The notes beneath the pieces are model-generated. The model had not been told where the DNA came from. It saw only the letters and a program-made list of their open reading frames with translations, and did no database searches. Below, piece by piece: positions 31,013 through 39,855 of a DNA stretch of 64,000 bases (positions are counted from its first letter, which is position 1; the number at the start of each line of letters is the position of its first letter). Source of the stretch: Alkalihalobacterium sp048323755 (GTDB lineage Bacteria; Bacillota; Bacilli; Bacillales; Bacillaceae_F); the NCBI RefSeq assembly GCF_048323755.1, contig NZ_JBLWFS010000001.1, positions 456,393 through 520,392 on the forward strand. The letters are read 5' to 3'. Both the position numbers and the translations under genes were made by a program.

Positions 31013-31208
31013 CCTCATCAAGTAATGATGAGGTAGAGGCGCGAGTTTCAAGAGTAATCAGTAGGAGGATGACAACTGTGAGTACTGATGAAAGGGGAAC
31101 TTGCCGAAGTGAGAGTACTTGTTAACGTACTTTTTGCTGGGGTTGCATCGAATAGGTGTAACACTGTCACAGCACCGGTGCTGTGGAGGACTACTTTAGT
31201 TGATGGGG
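31013..31208 (+). ncRNA. Lysine riboswitch (L-box) aptamer
   Basis: L-box blocks in order: GAGGTAGAGGCGCGAGTTTC, AAGAGTAATCAGTAGGAGGA, AAAGGGGAACTTGCCGAAG, TTTGCTGGGGTTGCATC, AACACTGTCACAGCACCGG and GTGGAGGACTAC. P1 forms from CCTCATCAA (31013-31021) and TTGATGGGG (31200-31208). Lysine binding is known to favour termination. Confidence 0.95.
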
Positions 31209-31231
31209 AGCCAATAGATGCTCGATTAGAG

Positions 31232-31310
31232 AGGCTTACTCAAGAAGATAGAGTCACCACTTCAACTAGATTTTTTGAAGTGAATGACACTTTAGAGTAA
31301 GCCTTTTTTT
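31232..31310 (+). terminator. Expression-platform terminator of the lysine riboswitch
   Basis: A 10-bp stem AGGCTTACTC/GAGTAAGCCT with a loop that contains a second hairpin (CACTTCAA with TTGAAGTG), then T7. It lies directly before the carrier gene. Confidence 0.85.
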
Positions 31311-31351
31311 GGTTCCAATTGTAGTAAAAAAAATTAGTAGGAGGTCAAAAG

Positions 31352-32884
31352 ATGGAAACATCAGTATTATCATTAATTCCTCCCGTGCTAGCGTTAATCT
31401 TAGTTATTATAACGAGACGTGTATTGATTTCGCTAGGGGCAGGGATTATTGTCGGTGCGTTATTACTAAATGGGTTCGATCCAATCAGTTCTTTAACGCA
31501 AATCTTTGGGATTGTAGCAGCGATTTTCTATGTGGACGGTGCAATCAATGATTGGGAGCTTTATATTATCTTTTTCTTATTATTATTAGGAATGCTCGCT
31601 TCCCTAATTGCTTTATCAGGTGGAAGTCGTGCGTTTGGTGAGTGGGCGCTTAAACGCGTAAAAACAAGAGTAGGTGCTCAATTAGTAACCGTTGTGTTAG
31701 GTATTATTATCTTTATTGATGATTATTTTAATAGTTTAACAGTTGGAAATGTAAGTCGTCCTTTAACAGACCGTCATCGAATTTCACGCTCAAAGCTAGC
31801 GTATCTCGTGGACTCGACATCTGCTCCAATGTGTGTCATTTCACCAATTTCTAGTTGGGGAGCTTATATTATCGCAATCATCGGCGGTATCTTAATGACA
31901 CATAGTGTTACTCAATATCAAGCACTTCAAGCCTTTTTAATTATTGTTCCAATGAACTACTATGCCTTATTTGCTGTACTACTCGTCTTAGCGGTGGCAT
32001 GGTTTAAGCTAGATTTCGGTGCGATGAAAAAACACGAAAAGTTAGCCATTGAAACGGGTGAAGTGGTAGATAAAGCAAAAGGAATACCTCCAGGGGAAAA
32101 CATGGATGTTCAACCTGTGGAAAATGGTAAAGTAAGAGATCTCGTATTACCGATTATTACTTTAATTGTTGGTACAATTTTCTTTATGGTTATTACGGGA
32201 ATTCAAGGAACAGAAGGAACAGCAACGATTCTTGAAATCTTTGAAAATACCGATGTAGCTGCAGCTCTCGTCTATGGAGGCTTACTTGGATTAGCAGCAG
32301 CTGTTATTTTAACATTAATGAAAAAAGTACCAGCGAAAGACTTTGGAATGGGGTTGTGGGCAGGTATAAAATCGATGCTTCCTGCGATCTATATTTTAAT
32401 TTTCGCATGGACGATTATTGAAATTATTGGCGATTTAGGGACTGGCGCGTATTTAGCGACGTTGATTGACGGGAATATTCCACTTGCGCTTTTACCTGTA
32501 ATTATCTTTATTGTTGCTGGTGCAATGGCGTTTTCTACTGGAACATCTTGGGGAACATTCGGTATGATGTTGCCAATCGCAGGTGATATTGCAGCAACAT
32601 TAGATATTACGATGCTGCTTCCGATGCTAGCTGCTGTATTAGCTGGAGCGATTTTCGGTGACCACTGTTCACCAATTTCGGATACGACGATACTGTCATC
32701 GACCGGAGCAGGCAGCCATCATATTGACCACGTCATTACGCAGCTTCCTTATGCTCTACTAGTTGCTTTAATTTCAATTGTAGGCTTTTTAGTCCTTGGA
32801 ATTACAGGCAGCATGGTGTTCGGTTTTATGGCTGCATTTGCTGCTTTTATAATAATAGTTATCGTATTAAAGAAAATAGTATAA
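31352..32884 (+). CDS. NhaC-family carrier under lysine riboswitch (LysW-like)
   Basis: A 510-residue NhaC-type antiporter-family protein with about 11-12 membrane segments. Family motifs include IFIDDYFNSLTVGNVSRPLTD, the STSAPMCVISPISSWGAYI segment, FSTGTSWGTFGMMLP and FGDHCSPISDTTILSS. NhaC proteins exchange Na+ and H+ or amino-acid-like solutes. Control by an L-box, as for the predicted lysine carrier LysW, points to lysine uptake rather than sodium homeostasis. The ribosome binding site TAGGAGG lies 41 nt after the attenuator. Confidence 0.85.
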   Translation: METSVLSLIPPVLALILVIITRRVLISLGAGIIVGALLLNGFDPISSLTQIFGIVAAIFYVDGAINDWELYIIFFLLLLGMLASLIALSGGSRAFGEWALKRVKTRVGAQLVTVVLGIIIFIDDYFNSLTVGNVSRPLTDRHRISRSKLAYLVDSTSAPMCVISPISSWGAYIIAIIGGILMTHSVTQYQALQAFLIIVPMNYYALFAVLLVLAVAWFKLDFGAMKKHEKLAIETGEVVDKAKGIPPGENMDVQPVENGKVRDLVLPIITLIVGTIFFMVITGIQGTEGTATILEIFENTDVAAALVYGGLLGLAAAVILTLMKKVPAKDFGMGLWAGIKSMLPAIYILIFAWTIIEIIGDLGTGAYLATLIDGNIPLALLPVIIFIVAGAMAFSTGTSWGTFGMMLPIAGDIAATLDITMLLPMLAAVLAGAIFGDHCSPISDTTILSSTGAGSHHIDHVITQLPYALLVALISIVGFLVLGITGSMVFGFMAAFAAFIIIVIVLKKIV

Positions 32885-32892
32885 CGACTAGA

Positions 32893-32927
32893 AAAATAGA
32901 GGCTAACTTTAGTCTCTATTTTTTTCG
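32893..32927 (+). terminator. Terminator after the lysW-like gene
   Basis: A 12-bp stem AAATAGAGGCTA/TAGTCTCTATTT (one G-T pair), 4-nt loop, T run. Confidence 0.85.
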
Positions 32928-33192
32928 ATTATTTTCGACAAAGCTATTTACAAACTAGGACAAACTTATTATAATAAAAAAACGAATTATCTGAAAATTA
33001 GTAACAGAAAGGGGTACGAATTGTAAAATTCGTAATAGCTATTCACAAATGCTATGGAATTCGTGTGGATTGAATATTCATAATATTTTTAAAAATAATA
33101 ATTTTTGCTAGACTATCTTACAGAAAGTAGAATATACTTGCTATTAAGAGATAGAAAATTTAGAAAATTAAAAAGAGAAAGGGGTTATGAAA
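32928..33192. other. A+T-rich leader region before the NSS transporter
   Basis: No gene. Holds the inverted repeats TACGAAT/ATTCGTA (33015-33034) and ATAGC/GCTAT (about 33036-33055), which could structure a long leader or bind a regulator. No known riboswitch is recognised. Confidence 0.4.
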
Positions 33193-34704
33193 ATGAATGG
33201 ACGTGAACAATGGGGCACACGTGCTGGATTTATTCTAGCGGCAGTCGGTTCAGCAGTAGGTTTAGGTAACATTTGGCGTTTCCCTTATGTTGCGTATGAA
33301 AATGGAGGTGGAGCATTCTTCTTCCCATATTTATTCGCACTATTAACAGCGGGAATTCCACTATTAATTATGGAGTTCACGATGGGACATAAGTATCGTG
33401 GTTCGGCACCATTATCTTATGCAAGAATGAACAAGAAAACAGAATGGATTGGTTGGTGGCAAGTAGGGGTATCATTTGTCATTGCAACATACTACGCCGT
33501 CATTATCGCTTGGGCGATGGCTTATGCATATTTTGCAATCGGTCAGCGCTGGGGAGAAGACACGGGTGGTTTCTTATTCGGAGAGTATCTCCAATTAGCT
33601 GAAGTACCAGGTCAAATTGGAAGTCTTGTACCATCTGTATTTTTCCCATTAATTCTAGTATGGGTTATTACATTAGGTGTTTTATTTAAAGGTGTTAAAA
33701 AAGGTATTGAAGTTGCAAACCGTATTTTTATTCCTGCACTTGTAGTTTTATTCTTAATTATCGTTATCCGTGCTTTAACGTTAGAAGGAGCTGCTGTTGG
33801 TCTTGATGCATTCTTCAAGCCAAACTGGAGCGAAATTATGACGCCAAGCGTATGGGTAGCAGCTTACGGTCAAGTATTCTTCAGTTTATCCATTGCATTT
33901 GCTATCATGATCACTTATTCAAGTTATCTTGGGAAGAAATCAGATATTACGAACAATGCGTTCATTACAGGTTTCAGTAACTCTAGTTTTGAAGTATTAG
34001 CTGGTATCGGGGTATTTGCTGCATTAGGTTTCATGGCGACACAAGCGGGTGTTCCATTAAACGAAGTAGCAGCGGCAGGTATTGGTCTAGCGTTCGTTGT
34101 CTTCCCGCAGATTATTAATACATTCCCTGCACTTAATGGGCTGTTTGGTTTCTTATTCTTTGCTTGTTTAGTTTTAGCAGGTTTATCGTCTTTAATTTCG
34201 ATCGTTCAAACATTTGTAGCGGGTCTACAAGATAAGTTCAAAATTTCTCGTGGTAAAGCAGTTATTTTTGGTGGCGGTCTTTCAGCTTTAATCTCAGTTC
34301 TTTTTGCAACTCAAGGGGGACTATTCTTCCTAGATGCAGCTGACCACTTCATCAATACATTTGGTGTAGCACTTTCTGGTCTAGTATCAGTTATTACGGT
34401 TTCATGGTTTGTTAAGAAGCTGCCAGAACTTCAAGGCCATGCAAACTCCGTATCGGATATTCGTTTAGGTTTATGGTGGAAAGTGTGCTTAGGAGTTATT
34501 ACTCCAATTGTTCTAGGTTACATGGCTATTCAAAATCTAATCGGTAATATTCAAGAAAACTATGAAGGCTATGCAACATCATTCTTACTTTACTCAGGGT
34601 GGGGCGTTGCGATTGGAGCAATTCTCATCGGATTTATCTTCTCAGCGATTAAGTGGGGGCAAAATGATTTAGAAATTCCAAAGGAAAAAGGAGCTGAACT
34701 ATAA
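33193..34704 (+). CDS. Neurotransmitter:sodium symporter (NSS) family transporter
   Basis: 503 residues with about 12 membrane segments. The LeuT-fold signature at the start is WGTRAGFILAAVGSAVGLGN then IWRFPYVAYENGGGAF, with the Na+ and substrate-site residues in TM1 and SLSIAFAIMITYSSYL in TM6. Bacterial NSS proteins import amino acids with Na+. The ATG at 33193 has AAAGGGG 8 nt upstream; 33187 is too close. A MetS-like subunit follows with overlapping stop/start, which points to the methionine/alanine MetP type. Confidence 0.9.
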   Translation: MNGREQWGTRAGFILAAVGSAVGLGNIWRFPYVAYENGGGAFFFPYLFALLTAGIPLLIMEFTMGHKYRGSAPLSYARMNKKTEWIGWWQVGVSFVIATYYAVIIAWAMAYAYFAIGQRWGEDTGGFLFGEYLQLAEVPGQIGSLVPSVFFPLILVWVITLGVLFKGVKKGIEVANRIFIPALVVLFLIIVIRALTLEGAAVGLDAFFKPNWSEIMTPSVWVAAYGQVFFSLSIAFAIMITYSSYLGKKSDITNNAFITGFSNSSFEVLAGIGVFAALGFMATQAGVPLNEVAAAGIGLAFVVFPQIINTFPALNGLFGFLFFACLVLAGLSSLISIVQTFVAGLQDKFKISRGKAVIFGGGLSALISVLFATQGGLFFLDAADHFINTFGVALSGLVSVITVSWFVKKLPELQGHANSVSDIRLGLWWKVCLGVITPIVLGYMAIQNLIGNIQENYEGYATSFLLYSGWGVAIGAILIGFIFSAIKWGQNDLEIPKEKGAEL

Positions 34705-34811
34705 TGAGTGCAAGTGCAATTGTAATGATGGTTATCGGTATCGCAATCGTTTGGGGCGGCTTAGCTTTAAGTATCTTAAATGCCGTTAGAGTGGCTAAAC
34801 AAAATAAATAA
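34704..34811 (+). CDS. MetS-like NSS transporter small subunit
   Basis: A 35-residue one-segment membrane peptide (MSASAIVMMVIGIAIVWGGL, then a short basic tail AKQNK). Start and the preceding stop share TAATG, so translation is coupled. It resembles the MetS family of small subunits required with MetP-type NSS transporters in Corynebacterium. The role here is inferred from this pairing. Confidence 0.85.
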   Translation: MSASAIVMMVIGIAIVWGGLALSILNAVRVAKQNK

Positions 34812-34821
34812 GGTTTTTAAG

Positions 34822-34856
34822 GAAAACACTCAGATGTTGATCTGAGTGTTTTCTTA
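34822..34856 (+). terminator. Terminator after the NSS/MetS unit
   Basis: A perfect 13-bp stem GAAAACACTCAGA/TCTGAGTGTTTTC with a 6-nt loop, then TTATT. Confidence 0.85.
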
Positions 34857-34914
34857 TTGCTACGCACTTTACTTTATATAGAAAAAATTCCCCGTTAGAT
34901 GGGGGAATGGACTA

Positions 34915-35098
34915 AGCGGACTCACAGGCCGTTATTTCTTTAATAAGTGGCTATCTTGAGGACGTAATGGACTCAGAAGCCCTTATTTACTAGAATCTCT
35001 AATGTATTTACTCAATATTAAACAAATAAGAGCCCCTGAGACCACCAATTGGTTAAATGAGTTGGTTTCAGTTATTATAAGGTCCGCTGAGTCCTCTT
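34915..35098. repeat. Four-arm intergenic repeat element, copy E
   Basis: Direct arms at 34915-34937 and 34965-34989, inverted arms at 35024-35046 and 35074-35098. Start spacings are 50, 59 and 50 bp. It lies between the convergent metS-like and lytH genes. Confidence 0.92.
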
Positions 35099-35162
35099 GA
35101 TCAGAAAATTGTAGTTGCTAACAATAAAACAAGCTCCTCCATGTGTTTAATTATAGTTTGTA

Positions 35163-36167
35163 CTAGCGTTTTTTACGTCTAGCCGCACGTTCTTGCTTTT
35201 CCCAAGACCTTAATGAAGGATAAGGGTCAAATGACCATTCGGTTATGCCATTATCACGATACATTCCGTAGTGAAGGTGAGGTGGGAATTTGCCTTGTGT
35301 TCCTGGTTTTCCGTAGCCTGAACTTCCCACATATCCAATGACTTGTCCAGGCTCCACAACTGTTCCCGGATCAATTCCTTTTTCGAAGCCGCTTAAATGA
35401 GCGTAATAGTGATAAATGTTATTTAAATCCCGGATTCCGATACGCCATCCGCCATATCGATTCCAGCCTTTTAATTCGACAACCCCATATGTCGTTGACC
35501 GAACAGGCACATGATAACCGGCAAAAATATCTGTACCTTCGTGAATTCTTCGACCACCCCAACCACGACGGTCACCCCATGTGCTACGGTAACTATAGTT
35601 ATGGTTAAGTGGGACTGGGAACGCATTTTTCGTCAACTCAAGAGTACCGAACTTTTCGTATATCTTAGCATGTCCTGTAATGATATTTACGGTTTGATCA
35701 CGTTGATAGTGTTCCCATAAGGCAATACGAAAATCTTCAAAATTAAAGCCATACGACTCTAAATGTCTGGCCATCGTATAGAGAACATCTTCATCATTAT
35801 TCCTGTCTGCAGCGCCATCTCCATTACCATCTAGACCTTTACCGCCAAATAAGCTGATGGATAATGGATCAGTGTCCTCGAGATTGGGGTTTAAAGGACC
35901 GACCCATTGTTCCGGGGAGTAATAAATGCCGATGACTCCTTCTTCATCTGGGCGATCTCGTCTTGCTTTTCGTAATCCTCGTTCGTACGTATCGACAGCC
36001 GCTAAATAATTCCAAGGAATGTTCGTTAGTGTCTCAACCTTTTTATAGAGGTCCATTCGTCGTTCATATTTTGATTCGGTTTTCTGTTCTCCAAATACAC
36101 TGTAAGGTTGGAATACAGCAAACAGAAAAGGAATAACGGCAAAAATGATTGCAAACTTTTTTAGCAT
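35163..36167 (-). CDS. lytH: L-Ala-D-Glu peptidase LytH (M23 family)
   Basis: A 334-residue secreted or membrane-attached peptidase with an N-terminal hydrophobic signal/anchor (residues about 5-24). A LytH-type N-terminal domain is followed by an M23 metallopeptidase. Zinc ligands: histidine and aspartate in RIHEGTDIFAG, and HLH in PPHLHYG. In B. subtilis LytH trims spore cortex peptide side chains to single L-Ala under sigma-K. The basic C-terminus (RAARRKKR) is unusual but short. It is divergent from lipA, as in B. subtilis. Confidence 0.9.
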   Translation of the reverse strand: MLKKFAIIFAVIPFLFAVFQPYSVFGEQKTESKYERRMDLYKKVETLTNIPWNYLAAVDTYERGLRKARRDRPDEEGVIGIYYSPEQWVGPLNPNLEDTDPLSISLFGGKGLDGNGDGAADRNNDEDVLYTMARHLESYGFNFEDFRIALWEHYQRDQTVNIITGHAKIYEKFGTLELTKNAFPVPLNHNYSYRSTWGDRRGWGGRRIHEGTDIFAGYHVPVRSTTYGVVELKGWNRYGGWRIGIRDLNNIYHYYAHLSGFEKGIDPGTVVEPGQVIGYVGSSGYGKPGTQGKFPPHLHYGMYRDNGITEWSFDPYPSLRSWEKQERAARRKKR

Positions 36168-36352
36168 TATGTTATTCTCCTTTCTAGTGGGTGTTACAGG
36201 CTATTGATCTGTAAAAGCTCATAATGTTAGTTTGTAATTTATTTGGAAAATAATCTGAGTTAATTATTGGTAATCTAACATGGTATTTGTGAGTACAAGG
36301 TAAAACGTGATACATTAGTATAATAAAATAATAAGTTGGAGTGAACGATTCC

Positions 36353-37279
36353 ATGGCAAAAAAAGAAGAACATATTCGTAAACCGGATTGGTTGAAAATA
36401 AAGTTAAATACGAATGAAACTTACACTGGCTTAAAGAAAATGATGCGTGAAAACAATTTACATACGGTTTGTGAAGAAGCACGTTGTCCAAACATTCACG
36501 AGTGCTGGGCAGAGCGTAAAACAGCAACTTTTATGATTTTAGGAGACGTATGTACGCGAGCATGTCGTTTTTGTGCAGTAAAAACAGGACTTCCGACAGA
36601 GTTAGATTGGCAAGAACCTGAGCGTGTTGCAGATTCAGTTCAACTGATGGGCTTAAAGCATGCGGTTATTACTGCAGTTGCACGTGATGATCTTAAAGAT
36701 GGTGGAGCTGCAGTGTTTGCTGAAACGGTTCGAGCCGTTCGCAGAAAAAATCCTTTTACAACAATAGAAGTGCTCCCGTCTGATATGATGGGCGTATACG
36801 AAAACGTAAAAACGTTAATGGATGCAAGACCAAATATCTTAAACCATAATATCGAGACGGTAAAACGGCTTACACCAAGAGTTCGTGCACGTGCAACGTA
36901 TGAGAGATCACTCGAATTTCTTAAAAGAGCGAAGGAGCTTCATCCTGATATTCCAACCAAATCTAGTTTAATGATTGGACTGGGTGAAACAAAAGAAGAG
37001 ATTATCGAAACGATGGATGATCTCCGTGCCAACAATGTAGATATTATGACGATTGGCCAGTATCTTCAACCGACGAAAAAGCACTTGAAAGTTGTGAAAT
37101 ATTATCACCCAGATGAGTTTGCTGAGTTACGAGAAATTGCGATGTCTAAAGGATTTAGTCATTGTGAAGCAGGCCCACTCGTAAGATCTTCGTATCATGC
37201 GGATGAACAAGTAAATGAAGCACAAGTGCATCAAGAAGCTTCAAAAGTTATTGAAAAAGAGGCGAACTCTTCAAAGTAA
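36353..37279 (+). CDS. lipA: Lipoyl synthase
   Basis: A 308-residue radical-SAM enzyme inserting sulfur at C6 and C8 of octanoyl groups. The auxiliary cluster cysteines are in [12 protein letters not shown], the radical-SAM triad is CTRACRFC, and the C-terminal substrate/cluster serine region is [13 protein letters not shown]. The ATG at 36353 follows TTGGAGTGA; the upstream GTG at 36341 lies in that ribosome binding site. Its substrate protein GcvH is also in the window. Confidence 0.97.
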   Translation: MAKKEEHIRKPDWLKIKLNTNETYTGLKKMMRENNLHTVCEEARCPNIHECWAERKTATFMILGDVCTRACRFCAVKTGLPTELDWQEPERVADSVQLMGLKHAVITAVARDDLKDGGAAVFAETVRAVRRKNPFTTIEVLPSDMMGVYENVKTLMDARPNILNHNIETVKRLTPRVRARATYERSLEFLKRAKELHPDIPTKSSLMIGLGETKEEIIETMDDLRANNVDIMTIGQYLQPTKKHLKVVKYYHPDEFAELREIAMSKGFSHCEAGPLVRSSYHADEQVNEAQVHQEASKVIEKEANSSK

Positions 37280-37310
37280 CCTAATAAAAAAATAAAAAGT
37301 GACTATCCCT

Positions 37311-37343
37311 AGAGCCAGGTGACATGATGTGTTTCCTGGCTCT
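37311..37343 (+). terminator. Hairpin after lipA
   Basis: A perfect 9-bp stem AGAGCCAGG/CCTGGCTCT between convergent lipA and yutC. No T run on either strand, so a terminator role is uncertain. Confidence 0.35.
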
Positions 37344-37396
37344 TACTGCGGGAGAGCCTCTTAAAGTCATAAATAGACGCCATCACATTAATCTAT

Positions 37397-38083
37397 TTAT
37401 GCTTCTTCTTGCCCTTGATCTTCTGGCAATTGCTTATCCCGTTGGATTGGATAAGGTGCTTCATATTGCATTTCCGGATCGCCAGCTTCTTGCAAGCGCT
37501 CAAGGTTAGGGAAGATAGGATCCATGTCTCTAATTTGTTGCTCTAATAAATCATCGACTCGTGGAGTTAAACTGCTTAAGTTACCAAAACGTTCAATGTC
37601 TTCCATCATTTCTGGATTATCCGTAACAAAAACGTCTAAGTACCGTGGTGCCATCGATTGTGCTGTTACTTTCACTTGTAGAGCAACATCTTCTCTATTT
37701 TCAACAGCATTAGCTGAGTAAGCGACAAGAATGTATTTATCCGTAACAAGCGTACCGCACTCTTCAACTTGTGGAAGATAGACGGCCATTTTACTTATGG
37801 CATCTGCAAGTAGGTCACGATCTATATAAGCCGCATCTGGTTCACGATGTTCGCGTTGTTCCTGGGCCTTTTGATGGCGGACATAGCCGAATTGCGCGTG
37901 CTCTGGATTTTGAACTCCGTTTCGTTCAGAATGAAGGATGCCAGCACCACCACCAGATGGATTATACTTTGTATGTCTTGCTTGCTGTTGCATGTTTGGA
38001 GCTTCATTTCCCATCATCGTTTGACAACCTGCAGTGATTAGCATCGAAGAAAGTACACAAGCAGTGATCATTTTCTTTTTCAT
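37397..38083 (-). CDS. yutC: YutC-like sporulation lipoprotein (YhcN/YlaJ family)
   Basis: A 228-residue lipoprotein. Signal peptide with lipobox LITAGC (cysteine about residue 20), a polar linker rich in Gln, Asn and His, then a YhcN/YlaJ-type domain (IDRDLLADAISKMAVYLPQ, then KYILVAYSANAVENREDVAL). Family members are membrane lipoproteins of the forespore or spore. Position beside lipA matches B. subtilis yutC. The acidic C-terminus ends LPEDQGQEEA. Confidence 0.85.
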   Translation of the reverse strand: MKKKMITACVLSSMLITAGCQTMMGNEAPNMQQQARHTKYNPSGGGAGILHSERNGVQNPEHAQFGYVRHQKAQEQREHREPDAAYIDRDLLADAISKMAVYLPQVEECGTLVTDKYILVAYSANAVENREDVALQVKVTAQSMAPRYLDVFVTDNPEMMEDIERFGNLSSLTPRVDDLLEQQIRDMDPIFPNLERLQEAGDPEMQYEAPYPIQRDKQLPEDQGQEEA

Positions 38084-38332
38084 TAAGACGACCCTCCTCC
38101 TTAAAATTTGTACGATTAAGTACCTTAACTAAAGTCCAAAAATGAATATTGAAAGATCTCTTTTATAGGTTGAGCGAGTCTAGCCATTTTTAATGAATGA
38201 AAATAATGGTTAATTTGGAATGCGTCAATAGGATTTTCACTAACAGAACGGTGCTGATACAAATCTACGGATGTTATGAAGTTTCAGTTTATGGTAAAAT
38301 AAAATGAATGATTTAAAGAAGGTGGGATCTTG

Positions 38333-38620
38333 ATGGTTCGGGTACAAGGCTTGAGCTTTGAAATTATAGAAGACGTCCGCAATGGCTGGAATGAAGAAGA
38401 ATTCATCGAGCGTTATAGTGACGTTTTAAATAAATATGATTATATTGTAGGCGACTGGGGATACAGTCAGCTTCGCTTAAGAGGGTTTTTCGAAGACGCT
38501 AATAAAAAGTCCAATTATGAAAATAAAATAAGTACGCTTTCCGAATATTTATATGAATACTGTAATTTCGGTTGTCCTTATTTTGTATTAAAGCGAGTAA
38601 AAGAAGGGCGTAAAAATTAG
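38333..38620 (+). CDS. yutD: YutD family protein
   Basis: A 95-residue soluble protein of the YutD (DUF1027) family with FIERYSDVLNKYDYIVGDWG and QLRLRGFFED, both well conserved in Firmicutes. The exact role is unknown. The ATG at 38333 follows AAGGTGG; an in-frame TTG directly before it is not needed. It is divergent from yutC. Confidence 0.9.
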   Translation: MVRVQGLSFEIIEDVRNGWNEEEFIERYSDVLNKYDYIVGDWGYSQLRLRGFFEDANKKSNYENKISTLSEYLYEYCNFGCPYFVLKRVKEGRKN

Positions 38621-38783
38621 TATAGAACACCTAGGGTCGTATATTGTCGGGGGCGGATAAGAAACAGCACAATTAGGATCTACCCAGTAAAACAAACTTA
38701 GGATCATAAAGTGTCTGCTTGTGATTATCAAGTACTGTTTGACTGATAAAATAATGTACATAAATAAAAAATATAACTTGATA

Positions 38784-38816
38784 AAAACAGTGAGGAATCA
38801 AGTTCCTCACTGTTTT
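38784..38816 (-). terminator. Bidirectional terminator after the 102-residue hypothetical gene
   Basis: A perfect 14-bp stem AAAACAGTGAGGAA/TTCCTCACTGTTTT with a 5-nt loop. T-rich on the - strand side, for the gene ending at 38822. Confidence 0.85.
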
Positions 38817-38821
38817 GTTGT

Positions 38822-39130
38822 TTACTTGCTCGTATAGGGTGGTTCTTCGTTTTTATCAGGATCATCGTGAGTGGGGTGAGCACCTGGGAATTGACGTGGT
38901 AAGTTTTGGTGAAGTGATTTAAATTCATAGTTAAATGCACTGTAACTGCGTTGACCTTCACGCCAAGGAGTACTTTTTCCTAATGGACGATCAATTGGAG
39001 AACCATATGGGCCATCGGGCAATGTTTCTGGAAAGATAAAGTTACGCTGTGTCTCGACATTTGAAAAGTCAGTGTACGACGCTTCGGTTGGTTGTTCTTT
39101 ATCTTTTCTTTGCGGGTGTTGTTCATCCAT
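38822..39130 (-). CDS. Conserved hypothetical protein, 102 residues
   Basis: A hydrophilic, probably partly disordered cytosolic protein rich in Pro, Asp and Glu. A central conserved-looking motif NFIFPETLPDGPYGSP is followed by RPLGKSTPWREGQRSYSAFN. I recall similar short proteins in Bacillus genomes, perhaps DUF3905, but cannot be sure. Ribosome binding site AGGAGGTGG upstream of the ATG and a strong terminator support a real gene. No function is assigned. Confidence 0.7.
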   Translation of the reverse strand: MDEQHPQRKDKEQPTEASYTDFSNVETQRNFIFPETLPDGPYGSPIDRPLGKSTPWREGQRSYSAFNYEFKSLHQNLPRQFPGAHPTHDDPDKNEEPPYTSK

Positions 39131-39184
39131 AATATAACCACCTCCTATGGTTAGAGTACCCTAAGAGGTGGTTTTTAGCCTTAT

Positions 39185-39295
39185 AGTGGATGTTCAAATA
39201 GTCCGGGAAAATGGCTGCCGAATAGGAACTTCGACGAAGGACCCGACGTCGTCTCCAATTGAGGTTCCTTCGTAAGACCAACTACAGAAAGACCC
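39185..39295. repeat. Diverged partial copy of the hairpin element
   Basis: The left end GGATGTTCAAATAGTCCGGG followed by AAAATGGCTGCCGAAT matches the start of the elements at 45456 and 60224; the right half differs and has its own small inverted repeat (GGAACTTCG..CGAAGG, GACGTCGTC). Confidence 0.6.
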
Positions 39296-39342
39296 TTACT
39301 AAGCCGTCCCAACCCATCTAGTTTTTAGTTACAGCAAAAATT

Positions 39343-39525
39343 AGAGCACTGAGAGGCCCTTATTTAAGTAAAAATCGAAGTTTTGAGTAGCTAAGAGCAC
39401 TGAGAAGCCCTTATTTGCTAAAGAATAGCTATTTTGAACTGAAATTAGATCAAATAAGGGTCCTGGAGTTCCCTAAAGTACAAAAAATACTAATTTTAAT
39501 GAAAATAAGGGCCTGTGAGTTCCAT
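39343..39525. repeat. Four-arm intergenic repeat element, copy F
   Basis: Direct arms at 39343-39366 and 39394-39416, inverted arms at 39452-39474 and 39503-39525. Start spacings are 51, 58 and 51 bp. The first and last arm match at about 18 of 23 positions when folded. Confidence 0.93.
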
Positions 39526-39576
39526 TAAAATGTTCTCCACACAGCACTCATGAGTATAAAGGCTTTCCCCGCTATG

Positions 39577-39843
39577 TTACATCATTTCCTGCAGGAACGA
39601 GCGAAGCTCCTCTGCATCTTCATCATTCAGCTTGTAAACATACTCTAGATAACCAGGCTCATCTAAATCGTCTTGTCCGATAATCGCAAAACGGTTAGAT
39701 TGCATATCTAAAATAAGCTGCTTTCCGTAATGTCGAGTAGTTTTTACGATGGCGAGATCAAAGCGTTGATTTTCGCCCATAAAACTTACATATCGTGTTT
39801 TCGTTGCTTCTTCATCATCATATAAGAAAAAACGTTCTGCCAT
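39577..39843 (-). CDS. DUF3055 family protein
   Basis: An 88-residue soluble acidic protein with segments FLYDDEEATKTRYVSFMGEN, RFDLAIVKTTRHYGKQLI and EYVYKLNDEDAEELRSFLQ. It fits DUF3055 (the staphylococcal SAV0927-like group), of unknown function. It is 12 nt downstream of glpX on the same strand, probably the same transcript. The ribosome binding site AGAGGTG precedes the ATG. Confidence 0.78.
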   Translation of the reverse strand: MAERFFLYDDEEATKTRYVSFMGENQRFDLAIVKTTRHYGKQLILDMQSNRFAIIGQDDLDEPGYLEYVYKLNDEDAEELRSFLQEMM

Positions 39844-39855
39844 TTTTTATCACCT

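Noticed and set aside
31088..31300. A 70-codon frame before the NhaC-like gene
   Set aside because: It lies wholly inside the lysine riboswitch and its terminator; the sequence conservation is that of the RNA.
37324..38041. Several frames antisense to yutC
   Set aside because: yutC on the - strand has a clear lipobox, domain and synteny; the others are shadows.
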